The position numbers were made by a program, and so were the translations under genes. Positions 16,496 to 25,201 of a DNA stretch of 64,000 bases are shown here, in pieces; within the stretch, counting starts at the first letter, position 1; every line of letters begins with the position of its first letter. The notes beneath the pieces are model-generated. The model was not told the DNA's origin and ran no database searches. It saw nothing but the letters and a program-made list of their open reading frames with translations. The DNA comes from Thiosocius sp963759055 (GTDB lineage: Bacteria; Pseudomonadota; Gammaproteobacteria; Chromatiales; Chromatiaceae). Where the stretch lies: positions 169,490-233,489 of the forward strand of contig CAVWYD010000034.1 in NCBI GenBank assembly GCA_963759055.1. The letters are read 5' to 3'.

Positions 16496-16879
16496 ATGAA
16501 TCCGGAAAAGGTTGTTTTCGGTTTCTTTATCATCTTGGCGCTGACACTCAATTTCGGATTTTTCGTCGGTGAGATCGAAAATCCCAATCACCATCACGTC
16601 TACGAACTGTTTGCCGTCGTGGTGGTCAATCTGATCGCCACGGTGCTTAAGTTTGGTGACCGCAGCCAGATGGGTGCGCTGCTGCTGGCGACCAGCCTGG
16701 TCGCGATCCTGCAGTTGATCGCCGCGGCCCTGGTCTGGACCTTCGCCGTTCACGTGAACGAAACCGGACTCACGCCCATTGTGACGGCGAGTATCGTCTC
16801 GCTCACCGGTGGCGCCATGCTGGCCAACGTGGTCTCTGTCATTCTGCTCATCATCGAAACCGTGATGTTGCGCCGATAG
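16496..16879 (+). CDS. DUF6394-type membrane protein
   Basis: This 127-residue protein has about four transmembrane helices (VVFGFFIILALTLNFGFFVG, LFAVVVVNLIATVL, LLLATSLVAILQLIAAALVWTF and MLANVVSVILLIIETVML). It resembles the small membrane proteins found directly before RCK potassium-channel genes. The channel gene begins 21 bases after its stop, so it is probably a channel partner or accessory protein. No catalytic motif is visible. Confidence 0.75.
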   Translation: MNPEKVVFGFFIILALTLNFGFFVGEIENPNHHHVYELFAVVVVNLIATVLKFGDRSQMGALLLATSLVAILQLIAAALVWTFAVHVNETGLTPIVTASIVSLTGGAMLANVVSVILLIIETVMLRR

Positions 16880-16900
16880 GCCGTCTGCCGGCTCGGGCAA

Positions 16901-18613
16901 ATGCAAAACATCGTCTTCCTGATACTCCGCCGGATGCGTCAGCCCCTGCTGACGCTGCTGGTGGTCTATGCGGTGTCCGTGTTCGGCCTCACCGTCATCC
17001 CGGGTCAGGATGCGGAAGGCAATGTCTGGTACATGAGTATCTTTCACGCCTTCTATTTCGTCAGCTATATGGCTACCACGATAGGCTTCGGCGAGATTCC
17101 GTATGAGTTCACGGATGGCCAGCGACTCTGGGTAAGCCTGTCGCTCTATGCCTCAGTAATTTCCTGGATCTATGCCTTCGGTACCATCCTTGCCCTGGTG
17201 CAGGATCGTGCCTTCCAGGAGGCGATCGCGGAATATCGGTTTGCGCGCCACATACGCAAGATGCGTGAACCTTTCCACCTGGTGTGTGGGTATGGCGAGA
17301 CCGGGACCGCGCTGGTCCAGGCACTGACCTCGCGCGGCCAGCATGCCGTGGTGATCGACATCGACGAAGCGCGCACGAGCGTCATTCAGCTGCAGGATCT
17401 CAGGGAGTTCGTGCCCGCGCTGCACGGTGATGCCGCTGTCACGCGTCACCTGGAGGAAGCCGGCCTGCAGCATCCGTCCTGTGCCGGCGTGGTGGCGTTG
17501 ACCGACAATAACGAGGTCAATCTCAAAATCGCCATAACCGCCAAGCTGCTGAATCCGGTCGTCAAAGTGATCAGTCGCGCCGATTCGCACGATGTCGAGG
17601 CCAACATGGCCTCTTTCGGAACCGACCACATCGTCGATCCCTTCGATACCTTCGCCGCCTACCTCGCGGTCGCCTTCCAGGCTCCATGTCTTTACCTGCT
17701 GCAGCGCTGGTTGACCGGCCGTGAGGGGACGGCGCTGAGCGAACCGGTTTACCCGCCCCGGGACGGACACTGGATCGTGTGCGGTTATGGTCGTTTTGGT
17801 AAGGCAATCTGCAAGCGCCTGCAAGGCGAAGGGATAAAGGTGATCGTGGTCGAGTCGCGGCCCGATCTCACCGGACGGCCTGAAACGGGGTTTGTCGCCG
17901 GCCGCGGGACCGAGGCGAACACCCTGGCCGAGGCCGGGATCGACGACGCAGCCGGCCTGGTCGCGGGTACTGACGATGATGCCAACAACCTGTCGATCGT
18001 GATGACCGCACAGGAACTGAATTCCGATCTGTTCGTGGTGGTGCGGCAGAATCAACATGGCAACCACAACATCATCGCGGCGGTTGACGCGGACATGGTG
18101 ATGCATCCGAGCGCGATTATCGCTGACAAGATCCGTGTCCTGCTGGCAACGCCGATGCTTTACGAGTTCATGTCTCTGGCCCTTTACCAGGAAGACACCT
18201 GGGCCTGTGAACTGTCGAGCCGGGTGAGCGCGCTGGTGAATGACGAGGTACCCGTTATCTGCGAACGGCTGGTGGTGCCGGGCGATGCCAGTGTCCTGCA
18301 CGACTATCTGGCCGAGGGTGGACACTTCACGGTCAATGACTTGCTGCGCGACCCCTGGCAGAGGGAGCAGTCGTTGAAAGCAATCGTGCTTTTGATCCGT
18401 CGTCGAAACGACCGTACCCTGCTGCCCGATCCGGACAGCCCGCTGAAGGCGGGTGACCGGTTGTTGATATGCGGGGATCGCGCCGCGTTCAGACGCATGA
18501 AGTGGACCGTGTCGCACCGTCATACCCTCGACTACGTCATTACCGGAGAAGATCGCCCGCAGAGCTGGATCTGGCGCAAGTTGACCAGGCACAACCACTA
18601 CAAGCGCCAGTGA
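16901..18613 (+). CDS. Potassium channel with two RCK (TrkA) domains
   Basis: This 570-residue ion-channel protein has an N-terminal two-helix pore module (PLLTLLVVYAVSVFGLTVI and the second helix around SLSLYASVISWIYAFGTILALV). The pore loop reads TTIGFGEI, so the K+ selectivity filter is GFG rather than the usual GYG. Two Rossmann-type TrkA-N domains follow (VCGYGETGTALVQAL and VCGYGRFGKAICKRL), each with a TrkA-C-like region. The RCK domains would bind nucleotide or ions to gate the pore in the inner membrane. It is likely cotranscribed with the preceding small membrane protein. Confidence 0.9.
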   Translation: MQNIVFLILRRMRQPLLTLLVVYAVSVFGLTVIPGQDAEGNVWYMSIFHAFYFVSYMATTIGFGEIPYEFTDGQRLWVSLSLYASVISWIYAFGTILALVQDRAFQEAIAEYRFARHIRKMREPFHLVCGYGETGTALVQALTSRGQHAVVIDIDEARTSVIQLQDLREFVPALHGDAAVTRHLEEAGLQHPSCAGVVALTDNNEVNLKIAITAKLLNPVVKVISRADSHDVEANMASFGTDHIVDPFDTFAAYLAVAFQAPCLYLLQRWLTGREGTALSEPVYPPRDGHWIVCGYGRFGKAICKRLQGEGIKVIVVESRPDLTGRPETGFVAGRGTEANTLAEAGIDDAAGLVAGTDDDANNLSIVMTAQELNSDLFVVVRQNQHGNHNIIAAVDADMVMHPSAIIADKIRVLLATPMLYEFMSLALYQEDTWACELSSRVSALVNDEVPVICERLVVPGDASVLHDYLAEGGHFTVNDLLRDPWQREQSLKAIVLLIRRRNDRTLLPDPDSPLKAGDRLLICGDRAAFRRMKWTVSHRHTLDYVITGEDRPQSWIWRKLTRHNHYKRQ

Positions 18614-18779
18614 CGCGTTAGATCTGGCGATCTATACGCAGATCAAGGGATTCAATGAAAGCATCCTCTGACAATGGCGTCTATCAGTGGGGCAGGGGCA
18701 GCCGGTTCATGCTTTGCTACAATCGACGGTCTGCTGGCCTTTTGCGGCCTTCGACCAAGAACGCCACGAGGAAAATCAA

Positions 18780-19310
18780 ATGAAAAAACTCACCATGTTC
18801 ATTGCTGCACTGACCATCGCCCTCACCGGGATCAGCCAGGCCGGCAGTAAGACGGAAATCGCCACGCCGGCCTTCGACAAGGCGATTGCACAACAAATGA
18901 TAGACAGCAGCATTCAGCGCTTCGAAATCGCTGAAGGGGTGACCGTCGACGATGCCATCGATTCCATGAAACTGCGGGCCAACGGTCTGAACTTCAAACT
19001 GGTGGCGGATCTTCCGCTGTCTGAGCAGGTCAAGGCGATGGGCGAGGATGCGAATTACATGCGCATCCTGGCGTTCTGCGACGCGCTGATAGCCAAGAAG
19101 ATGGTGGAGTACAACATCATCTTCGCCGGTTTTCTGCCCTGCCGGATTGCGGTTCTGGAAGACGGCAACGGCAAGGGCTGGATCGTGACCATGAACATGG
19201 ACATGATGCTGCACGCGGTTGACCTGCCGGAAGATCTGCAGCCGCTGGCGAAGCAGGTGCGTGACACCATCTACAGCATCGTTGACGCGGGCGTGAATGG
19301 CGATCTCTGA
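18780..19310 (+). CDS. DUF302 family exported protein
   Basis: This 176-residue protein begins with a clear signal peptide (MKKLTMFIAALTIALTGISQAGS). The mature part matches the DUF302 fold, ending in FAGFLPCRIAVLEDGNGKGWIVTMN and a short helix. DUF302 proteins are common in sulfur-oxidising bacteria, where some sit beside sulfur genes; their function is unknown. ATG 18780 is preferred over upstream codons because of the signal peptide. A terminator follows, and the SQR-like gene lies about 310 bases further on. Confidence 0.82.
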   Translation: MKKLTMFIAALTIALTGISQAGSKTEIATPAFDKAIAQQMIDSSIQRFEIAEGVTVDDAIDSMKLRANGLNFKLVADLPLSEQVKAMGEDANYMRILAFCDALIAKKMVEYNIIFAGFLPCRIAVLEDGNGKGWIVTMNMDMMLHAVDLPEDLQPLAKQVRDTIYSIVDAGVNGDL

Positions 19311-19332
19311 TTTCGCGCTGCGGCATTATCGA

Positions 19333-19357
19333 AGCCGGCCTGCGTGCCGGCTTTTTT
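19333..19357 (+). terminator. Rho-independent terminator after the DUF302 gene
   Basis: An AGCCGGC / GCCGGCT stem with a six-base loop is followed by six T residues, 22 bases after the DUF302 stop codon. Confidence 0.9.
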
Positions 19358-19621
19358 GTGCCTGAGATTCCCGATTTGGAACAAGTTTTTGCCAAAAAAG
19401 CCGTCACTATCCAGGGGTTGGCTATGCGATAATCCGGCGCGAAGGGCCGGCGCGGGAAAGCACAATTATATGCCGGCCTCCAGGTCTTTCCGACTCCTTG
19501 TACGGGCCTGGACCTGGATCATCGATCGGATGTCTCAAGCCGTTGCCAAGACCCCGTTTATCGGCTGCCTGGCAACCGCCGCTGAGATACCAAACCGCCT
19601 TCTTTAGGAGAGAATGATCAA

Positions 19622-20893
19622 ATGGCACACATCGTTATCCTGGGCGCCGGCACCGGCGGCATGCCCGCTGCGTACGAGATGCGTGAAGAGCTTGGCAGCG
19701 AGCACGAAATTACGGTGGTCAACGAGCGCGATTATTTCCAGTTCGTACCATCCAACCCGTGGGTCGCCGTAGGTTGGCGTGACCGCGCCAGTATCACCTT
19801 TGACATCCGGCCGCACCTGGAGCGCAAGGGTATCAATTTCATCGGTAGACGCTGCGACAAGATCGACACGGCAAACAACAAGCTCGAGCTCGATGGCGGT
19901 GAGACGCTGAATTACGACTACCTGGTCATAGCAACCGGGCCGCGGCTCGCTTTCGAGGAGGTCGAGGGCGCCGGACCGGATGGTGGGCATACGTCGTCGG
20001 TTTGTTCCATCGATCATGCAGAGGCGACCTACGAGAAGTACAAGGAACTGCTGGACGAGCCGGGACACGTTGTCGTAGGTGCGATGCCTTTTGCCTCCTG
20101 CTTTGGTCCGGCCTACGAGTTTGCTTTCATCCTGGATGCCGATCTGCGCAAGCGTAAGATGCGCGACCGCGTTCCCATGACCTTCATCACCTCGGAGCCC
20201 TATATCGGCCACCTTGGCCTGGGTGGGGTCGGTGATTCGAAGGGGATGCTCGAAAGCGAGATGCGCAATCACCATATGAAATGGATCACCAATGCCAAGG
20301 TCACCAAGGTTGAAGAAGGCAAGATGTATGTCGAGGAATACGACAATGCCGGCAACAAGGTGAAAGACCACGAGGTCGAGTTCAAGATGTCGATGATGCT
20401 GCCGGCATTCAAGGGCGTGGATGCCGTGGCGAATGTCGAGGGCCTGTGCAACCCACGTGGCTTCGTTTTCGTCGACGAGTATCAGCGCAACCCGACCTAT
20501 CCGAACATCTATTCGGCGGGTGTGTGCATCGCCATACCGCCGGTCGAGGCAACGGCCGTGCCGACCGGTGCGCCGAAGACAGGATACATGATCGAGTCCA
20601 TGGTCACGGCGATCGTGCACAATATCCATCGCGAGCTGGACGGTGAGGAGCCCGAGCAGAAGGGCACCTGGAATGCCATCTGTCTTGCAGATATGGGTGA
20701 TACCGGGGCTGCCTTCGTTGCCCTCCCGCAGATCCCGCCGCGCAATGTTGCCTGGTTCAAGAAGGGCAAGTGGGTGCACATGGCAAAGATCGCATTCGAA
20801 AAATACTTCATCCGCAAGATGAAGAAAGGTACCTCGGAGCCGATCTACGAGAAGTACATCCTGAAGATGCTGGGTATCAACCGACTGAAGTAA
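19622..20893 (+). CDS. sqr: Sulfide:quinone oxidoreductase-like flavoprotein
   Basis: This 423-residue FAD enzyme is expected to oxidise sulfide to polysulfide and reduce membrane quinone. It has an N-terminal FAD-binding motif (VILGAGTGGMPAAYEM) and cysteines at 128 (SSVCSIDHAE), 160 (PFASCFGPAYEF) and 354 (NAICLADMGD), at or near the three redox cysteines described for sulfide:quinone reductases (128, 160 and 356 in the Acidithiobacillus enzyme). The VPTGAPKTGYMIESM segment is also typical. There is no signal peptide; a basic amphipathic C-terminus (FEKYFIRKMKKG) could bind the membrane. The exact SQR type was not assigned. GGAGAG precedes the start. Confidence 0.85.
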   Translation: MAHIVILGAGTGGMPAAYEMREELGSEHEITVVNERDYFQFVPSNPWVAVGWRDRASITFDIRPHLERKGINFIGRRCDKIDTANNKLELDGGETLNYDYLVIATGPRLAFEEVEGAGPDGGHTSSVCSIDHAEATYEKYKELLDEPGHVVVGAMPFASCFGPAYEFAFILDADLRKRKMRDRVPMTFITSEPYIGHLGLGGVGDSKGMLESEMRNHHMKWITNAKVTKVEEGKMYVEEYDNAGNKVKDHEVEFKMSMMLPAFKGVDAVANVEGLCNPRGFVFVDEYQRNPTYPNIYSAGVCIAIPPVEATAVPTGAPKTGYMIESMVTAIVHNIHRELDGEEPEQKGTWNAICLADMGDTGAAFVALPQIPPRNVAWFKKGKWVHMAKIAFEKYFIRKMKKGTSEPIYEKYILKMLGINRLK

Positions 20894-20911
20894 GAGGCAC
20901 CAATCGCAGAC

Positions 20912-20945
20912 AAAGCCCGGTCAGCGATGACCGGGCTTTTTTTGT
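20912..20945 (+). terminator. Strong Rho-independent terminator after sqr
   Basis: A perfect 12-base stem (AAAGCCCGGTCA / TGACCGGGCTTT) with a GCGA loop is followed by T residues, 19 bases after the sqr stop. Confidence 0.95.
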
Positions 20946-20948
20946 TTT

Positions 20949-21020
20949 ACCGCGAGGGGCGCAAAGTACGCGAAGGCTGGGGAAGGTATCTGCCTTGGCG
21001 TGCTTCGCGGCCTTTGCGGT
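20949..21020. repeat. Imperfect palindromic repeat, variant A
   Basis: This 72-base imperfect inverted repeat begins ACCGCGAGGGGCGCAAAG and ends GCGGCCTTTGCGGT. It resembles the next repeat in layout and length but differs in bases. It lies in the sqr-ispG gap. Confidence 0.65.
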
Positions 21021-21050
21021 CATCGATGGATCTACGGTCAATAAAATCGA

Positions 21051-21121
21051 ACCACAAAGGTCACGGAGGGCACCAAGTCAGGTAGTTTCTTGTTCTTAGT
21101 GATCTTTGTGCCCTTCGTGGT
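21051..21121. repeat. Imperfect palindromic repeat, variant B copy 1
   Basis: This 71-base inverted repeat begins ACCACAAAGGTCACGGAG and ends CTTTGTGCCCTTCGTGGT. The same repeat recurs at 24095-24166. Repeats of this kind are scattered between genes in many proteobacteria; they can form long hairpins in RNA. Confidence 0.8.
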
Positions 21122-21236
21122 AATCCCTTGCCCCGATTGTGGCTGTATATCCCGGCGTCCGTGAGCAACCCCCGCGCTCCGCCATTTGCTATGATTCGTG
21201 CCTTGAATTTCGAGCCGGCAGCGAGGGCTTCCGATC

Positions 21237-22457
21237 ATGAGTATGTCCCCAATCCGACGCCACGGAACCGTGGGTGTGAAGGTGGGCGATGTCGTCGTTG
21301 GCGGTGATGCCCCCGTGGTGGTGCAGTCGATGACCAATACCGACACCGTGGATGTCCCGGGCACTATCGATCAGGTTGCCGCCCTGGCTCGTGCGGGGTC
21401 GGAATTGGTGCGTATCACGGTCAACAGCGAGGAGGCGGCGCGTGCCGTGCCGGCCATTCGTGAGGGCCTGGATGCGCGCGGGGTATCGGTGCCGCTGGTC
21501 GGTGATTTTCATTTCAATGGACACCGCCTGCTCAACGGGTATCCGGAATGTGCCCAGGCGCTGGCCAAGTACCGTATCAACCCCGGCAATGTCGGTAGTG
21601 GTGAGAAACGCGATTCCCAGTTTGCGGCCATGATTGAGACTGCGATCGCCAATGAAAAGGCGGTACGGATCGGGGTCAACTGGGGCTCGCTGGACAAGGG
21701 CCTGGTCGCCAGGATGATGGACGAGAATGCGCGTTTGGCAGAGCCCCTGGATGCTGATCAGATGATGCGCGAGGTCATGGTGACCTCAGCACTCGACAGC
21801 GCGGCCAGGGCCGAGGAGATCGGCCTTGGCCGCGACCGTATCATCCTGTCGTGCAAGATGAGTGGTGTGCAGGATCTGATCGGCGTCTACCGCACCCTGG
21901 CGTCGCGCTGTGACTACGCCCTGCACCTCGGGCTGACCGAAGCTGGCATGGGTTCCAAGGGCATTGTTGCATCGACTGCCGCGTTGGCGGTGCTGCTGCA
22001 GGAAGGTATCGGCGACACGATCCGAATCTCACTGACGCCCGAGCCTGGCGGCGACCGCACCCAGGAGGTGCGCGTTGCTCAGGAGATCCTTCAATCGATG
22101 GGGTTGCGCGCTTTCATGCCCATGGTGATCGCCTGCCCGGGCTGTGGACGTACCACCAGCACCTATTTTCAGCAGCTGGCGCAGGACATACAGACCTATC
22201 TTCGGGAACAGATGCCTTTGTGGAGTCAGCAGTATCCCGGTGTCGAGGAGATGGATGTGGCGGTCATGGGCTGCGTGGTGAACGGGCCCGGGGAGAGCAA
22301 GCATGCCAACATCGGTATCAGTCTGCCGGGGACCGGTGAACATCCGGCCGCGCCGGTATATGTCGATGGCAGGAAGACGGTGACGCTGAAGGGCGATCAT
22401 ATCGCTAAGGAGTTTCAGGCCATCGTCGATGAGTATGTCCGCAGCCGCTATGGTTAA
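21237..22457 (+). CDS. ispG: 4-hydroxy-3-methylbut-2-en-1-yl diphosphate synthase (flavodoxin)
   Basis: This 406-residue IspG (GcpE) makes HMBPP from methylerythritol cyclodiphosphate in the MEP isoprenoid pathway. The N-terminal TIM barrel shows VVVQSMTNTDTVDVPGTIDQV and the conserved NPGNVGSGEKRD region. The [4Fe-4S] ligands are visible as IACPGCGRT and MGCVVNGPGES, with the catalytic Glu in the latter. Length matches the short two-domain bacterial form. The usual neighbours (rodZ, hisS) are absent, since this gene follows sqr and two repeats. ATG 21237 and ATG 21243 are both possible starts. Confidence 0.97.
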   Translation: MSMSPIRRHGTVGVKVGDVVVGGDAPVVVQSMTNTDTVDVPGTIDQVAALARAGSELVRITVNSEEAARAVPAIREGLDARGVSVPLVGDFHFNGHRLLNGYPECAQALAKYRINPGNVGSGEKRDSQFAAMIETAIANEKAVRIGVNWGSLDKGLVARMMDENARLAEPLDADQMMREVMVTSALDSAARAEEIGLGRDRIILSCKMSGVQDLIGVYRTLASRCDYALHLGLTEAGMGSKGIVASTAALAVLLQEGIGDTIRISLTPEPGGDRTQEVRVAQEILQSMGLRAFMPMVIACPGCGRTTSTYFQQLAQDIQTYLREQMPLWSQQYPGVEEMDVAVMGCVVNGPGESKHANIGISLPGTGEHPAAPVYVDGRKTVTLKGDHIAKEFQAIVDEYVRSRYG

Positions 22458-22577
22458 GGCGAGTTCCGCGCCCAACCCTGACAATGGCCCTCATGTCGAT
22501 GGCGGAGGGATCGGTTCGACCCGGCGCAGCTGCCATGGGGATATCGCGCCCTGGCGCGTGCAGGAAAAGGTTGGCGC

Positions 22578-23551
22578 ATGAGTAAAAAACTATTCAACGG
22601 GCCGCTGCTTTTCATCATCCTCGGCGGGCTGGTGCTGTTGGCTTACCGATATCTGCCGTTCGAATCGCTGCTGGGGAAGATCAAGGCCGGGGGTGGCGAT
22701 GCACAGATTACCGAGCGTGCTGCACCGCCGGTGGTAGAGCAGCGACCGGTCGACAGCACTCCCGCGCCGGTGGCGCCTGCAGTGCCGGAGGAAACGCTGC
22801 GTTCGCTGACAGAATCCGAGCCACCGCCAGCGGCACACGCCGCAGCGTCCGCGTTACCGGATACTGCAGTGGAATCCGCCGCGGTGACGACTCTGCCGCC
22901 TGTACCGACCGCAAGTCCTCAACCGCCGGCCGCCGCGGCGCCGAGGTGCGCAGTCCGCCACCGCCTGTTGTCGTGCCACCTGAGGTGCAGGCCCCGAAAC
23001 CCAGCCCGCGACAGGACCCCGTGGCTCCGGCGAGTGAGCCGCCCACAGTGGCCGGTGCCGGCAAGCCCGCGCTTTCACCTGAAACCGTTCTGCCGAACCT
23101 GCGGGTATTCGTCCAGGCCGATGTCCATGAGCGTGCCGGGCTCGGAGACCTTAGCGCCGACCGCTATGCGGAACAGCTCAAAGTGGAACTCACAGCGGTA
23201 GCGGGGGATTATCTTGGTCGCGAGGCGGTGCAGGGCGAAGATCCCAATATGAAGTTTCGTGACTATCTTGCCGAGGGCAGGGAAGGGTTGGAGCAGATCT
23301 GCATGCTCGCACAGGCGCAACGCGTGCTGCTGGCCGATGTCGAGATCTCTGCCGCCGGCTTTTCAGATATAGACAGCGCCTATTGGCCCGAGGTGTCATA
23401 CATCGCGATCAACTGCGGTGATGGCCGTGTCCACAAGAGCCCCAAGAAACGCCTGGAGCCGCACCGTTTGGACACCTTCGAATTCCAGCGGCAGTTCAGT
23501 CGCCGCGCACAGGAATTCATTGCCAGTCAGGGCTATTTTCTCAAACCTTGA
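22578..23551 (+). pseudogene. Membrane-anchored Pro/Ala-rich protein split by a frameshift
   Basis: The first part (22578 onward) encodes a single transmembrane helix (GPLLFIILGGLVLLAYRYLP) and a long Pro/Ala/Val linker. The second part, in another frame (open from 22946), continues the linker and ends in a soluble domain of about 130 residues (VLPNLRVFVQADVHERAGLGD to SQGYFLKP). The frame changes near 22925-22945 in a very GC-rich run, after which the first frame turns into Arg/Cys-rich sequence. This is either a sequencing error or a real frameshift. The domain is not recognised. Confidence 0.65.
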
Positions 23552-23577
23552 ATCACGTGAAGCTAGAGGAGAATTTC

Positions 23578-24069
23578 GTGAAAAAAACTTCCATTGCCGC
23601 ATTCCTTGCCTGCGCCCTTGCCGCGACCCCGGTGCTTGCGGAAGACAGTATGGTCATTCAGATAAAGCGCATGTCAATGGAGACGGCTGTTGCGATAGCC
23701 AAGGCCTCAGTTGAAGCCTGCCGCGAAAAAGGCATTCAGATTGGCGTCACCGTGGTCGATCGTGAAGGCATTCCTCAGGCCGTAATGCGCGACACCATCG
23801 CGCCGACCATTACCCTGCCCATCTCCAAGGGCAAGGCTTATGCGGCCGTGATGTTCAATGTGCCGACGTCCGACCTTTCCGAGCGCGCCAATTCACCAAT
23901 CGGGCGTGTTCCGGGACTGGTGATGTCGGCGGGTGGTCTGCCGATCCAGGTCGGCGGTTCTTTGCTCGGGGGTGTCGGGGTGTCCGGCGCACCCAGTGGT
24001 GAGACCGACCAAGAGTGCGCGCAGGCCGGTGTGGATGCCGTGGCAACAGATCTGGAGATGTCGATGTAG
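23578..24069 (+). CDS. GlcG/HbpS-like (DUF336) exported protein
   Basis: This 163-residue protein has a signal peptide (VKKTSIAAFLACALAATPVLAED) and a GlcG/HbpS-type domain: MSMETAVAIAKASVEACREKG, GVTVVDREG and the glycine-rich VGGSLLGGVGVSGAPSGETDQECAQAGVDA. Members of this family bind haem or cobalamin-like ligands or act as chaperones; the role here is unknown. GTG 23578 is chosen because GAGGAG lies at the right distance and it starts the signal peptide. It follows the frameshifted gene by 26 bases. Confidence 0.85.
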   Translation: MKKTSIAAFLACALAATPVLAEDSMVIQIKRMSMETAVAIAKASVEACREKGIQIGVTVVDREGIPQAVMRDTIAPTITLPISKGKAYAAVMFNVPTSDLSERANSPIGRVPGLVMSAGGLPIQVGGSLLGGVGVSGAPSGETDQECAQAGVDAVATDLEMSM

Positions 24070-24094
24070 GGCAGTCTTTGCTCAAATTCCCGTT

Positions 24095-24166
24095 AACCAC
24101 AAAGGTCACGAAGGGCACAAGTCAGAATGGTTGAGTGCTTTGTGCATCTTGGTGACCTTTGTGGTT
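24095..24166. repeat. Imperfect palindromic repeat, variant B copy 2
   Basis: This 72-base inverted repeat runs from AACCACAAAGGTCACGAAGG to GGTGACCTTTGTGGTT. It shares both ends and the GTCAG loop motif with the copy at 21051-21121. It sits between two convergent genes. Confidence 0.85.
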
Positions 24167-24312
24167 TATCCAAACTCCACCGGAATTCAGAAGTCAGACA
24201 GCGTTTCTTCGTCTCCAGTCGGGCGTGAAATTTTATGCGGTTGATGGCGAAACGCTCGTGCCGCCCGCGCGCGATGACATCTAAACTGTCGTTTGAACAC
24301 GGCCAAGGCGGG

Positions 24313-25020
24313 CTATTCGGCGAGCAGGGCCTGGAGATTCTCGGCGTCGGCCCGGAAGCGGTTGCTGCCGAGTTCGGTCAAAAGTCCCTTGCGCTTGAAT
24401 TCGGCGATGGTGCGGCTTGCGGTCTCGGTAGTGATGCCAAGCATGGCGCCAAGGTCTTCGCGCCCGAACAGGGTGATTTCGGATGTCGTGTCGTCGCGGA
24501 CCAGGCGCAGCAACAAACGCGCCACGCGCTCGCGCGCCGAGCCGGTCGAAAGCTCCGTCAGCCAGGCATCGGCCTCGCTGAGTGCCCGCTGCCAGCGCTT
24601 CAGCAACTCGACGTGCAGTTCGGGGTTGTCGTTGCTGAGTGTCTGCACTGTACTGGTGGGAAGGCAGCATACCTCGGTGCGCTGCATGACGATGGCATCA
24701 TGCTCATACGGCTTGTCGATCATTGACTCGAGGCCGACTACGTCGGACGTTTTGACCAGTCGCACGATTCGTTGCGAGCCATCGGGCAGGTACTGCACCA
24801 GCTTGACCAGGCCGCTGCGGATGGTGAAAAGGCGGTCACCCAGATCCCCGGCGTGATACAGCAGATGTCCCGGTTGCAGCACGAACTGGTTGATGGGGTG
24901 ATGAATTTTCTCGAAATCCGACTCTTTCAGACCGGCAAACAGGACCGACTCGCGCAGAGAGCACCGCTGACAATCGGCCTCGCCTGACCACGCCTCTTTA
25001 AAGGGGACCCGGAAGTTCAT
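24313..25020 (-). CDS. FNR/CRP-family transcription regulator
   Basis: This 235-residue protein has a cNMP-type sensor barrel (about 25-140) and a winged helix-turn-helix with the recognition helix LGITTETASRTIAEFKRKG. The E..SR pattern is that of FNR, which reads TTGAT half-sites. The N-terminus has CQRC (C17, C20) and the barrel has C118/C119. The third N-terminal cysteine of FNR (C29) is missing, replaced by the SVLF stretch. It could be an oxygen or redox sensor with an altered Fe-S site, or a Dnr-like regulator. It is divergent from uup. Confidence 0.9.
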   Translation of the reverse strand: MNFRVPFKEAWSGEADCQRCSLRESVLFAGLKESDFEKIHHPINQFVLQPGHLLYHAGDLGDRLFTIRSGLVKLVQYLPDGSQRIVRLVKTSDVVGLESMIDKPYEHDAIVMQRTEVCCLPTSTVQTLSNDNPELHVELLKRWQRALSEADAWLTELSTGSARERVARLLLRLVRDDTTSEITLFGREDLGAMLGITTETASRTIAEFKRKGLLTELGSNRFRADAENLQALLAE

Positions 25021-25201
25021 GGGCGCATAGTAGCCGGTTACAGCCTTCGCTGGTATCGCATAAGGGACTAAGTTAGCCGGGTATTTGGGCCTCGTCGATC
25101 TGTCCGGGGTGTGTCCGCTGGTTTGCCGGTCCGCCTCAGATGGGTGCCGATAACGCCCGTTTGTGACAGGATTGCTTCCCCCCAGAATCGAGCCGGATCC
25201 G

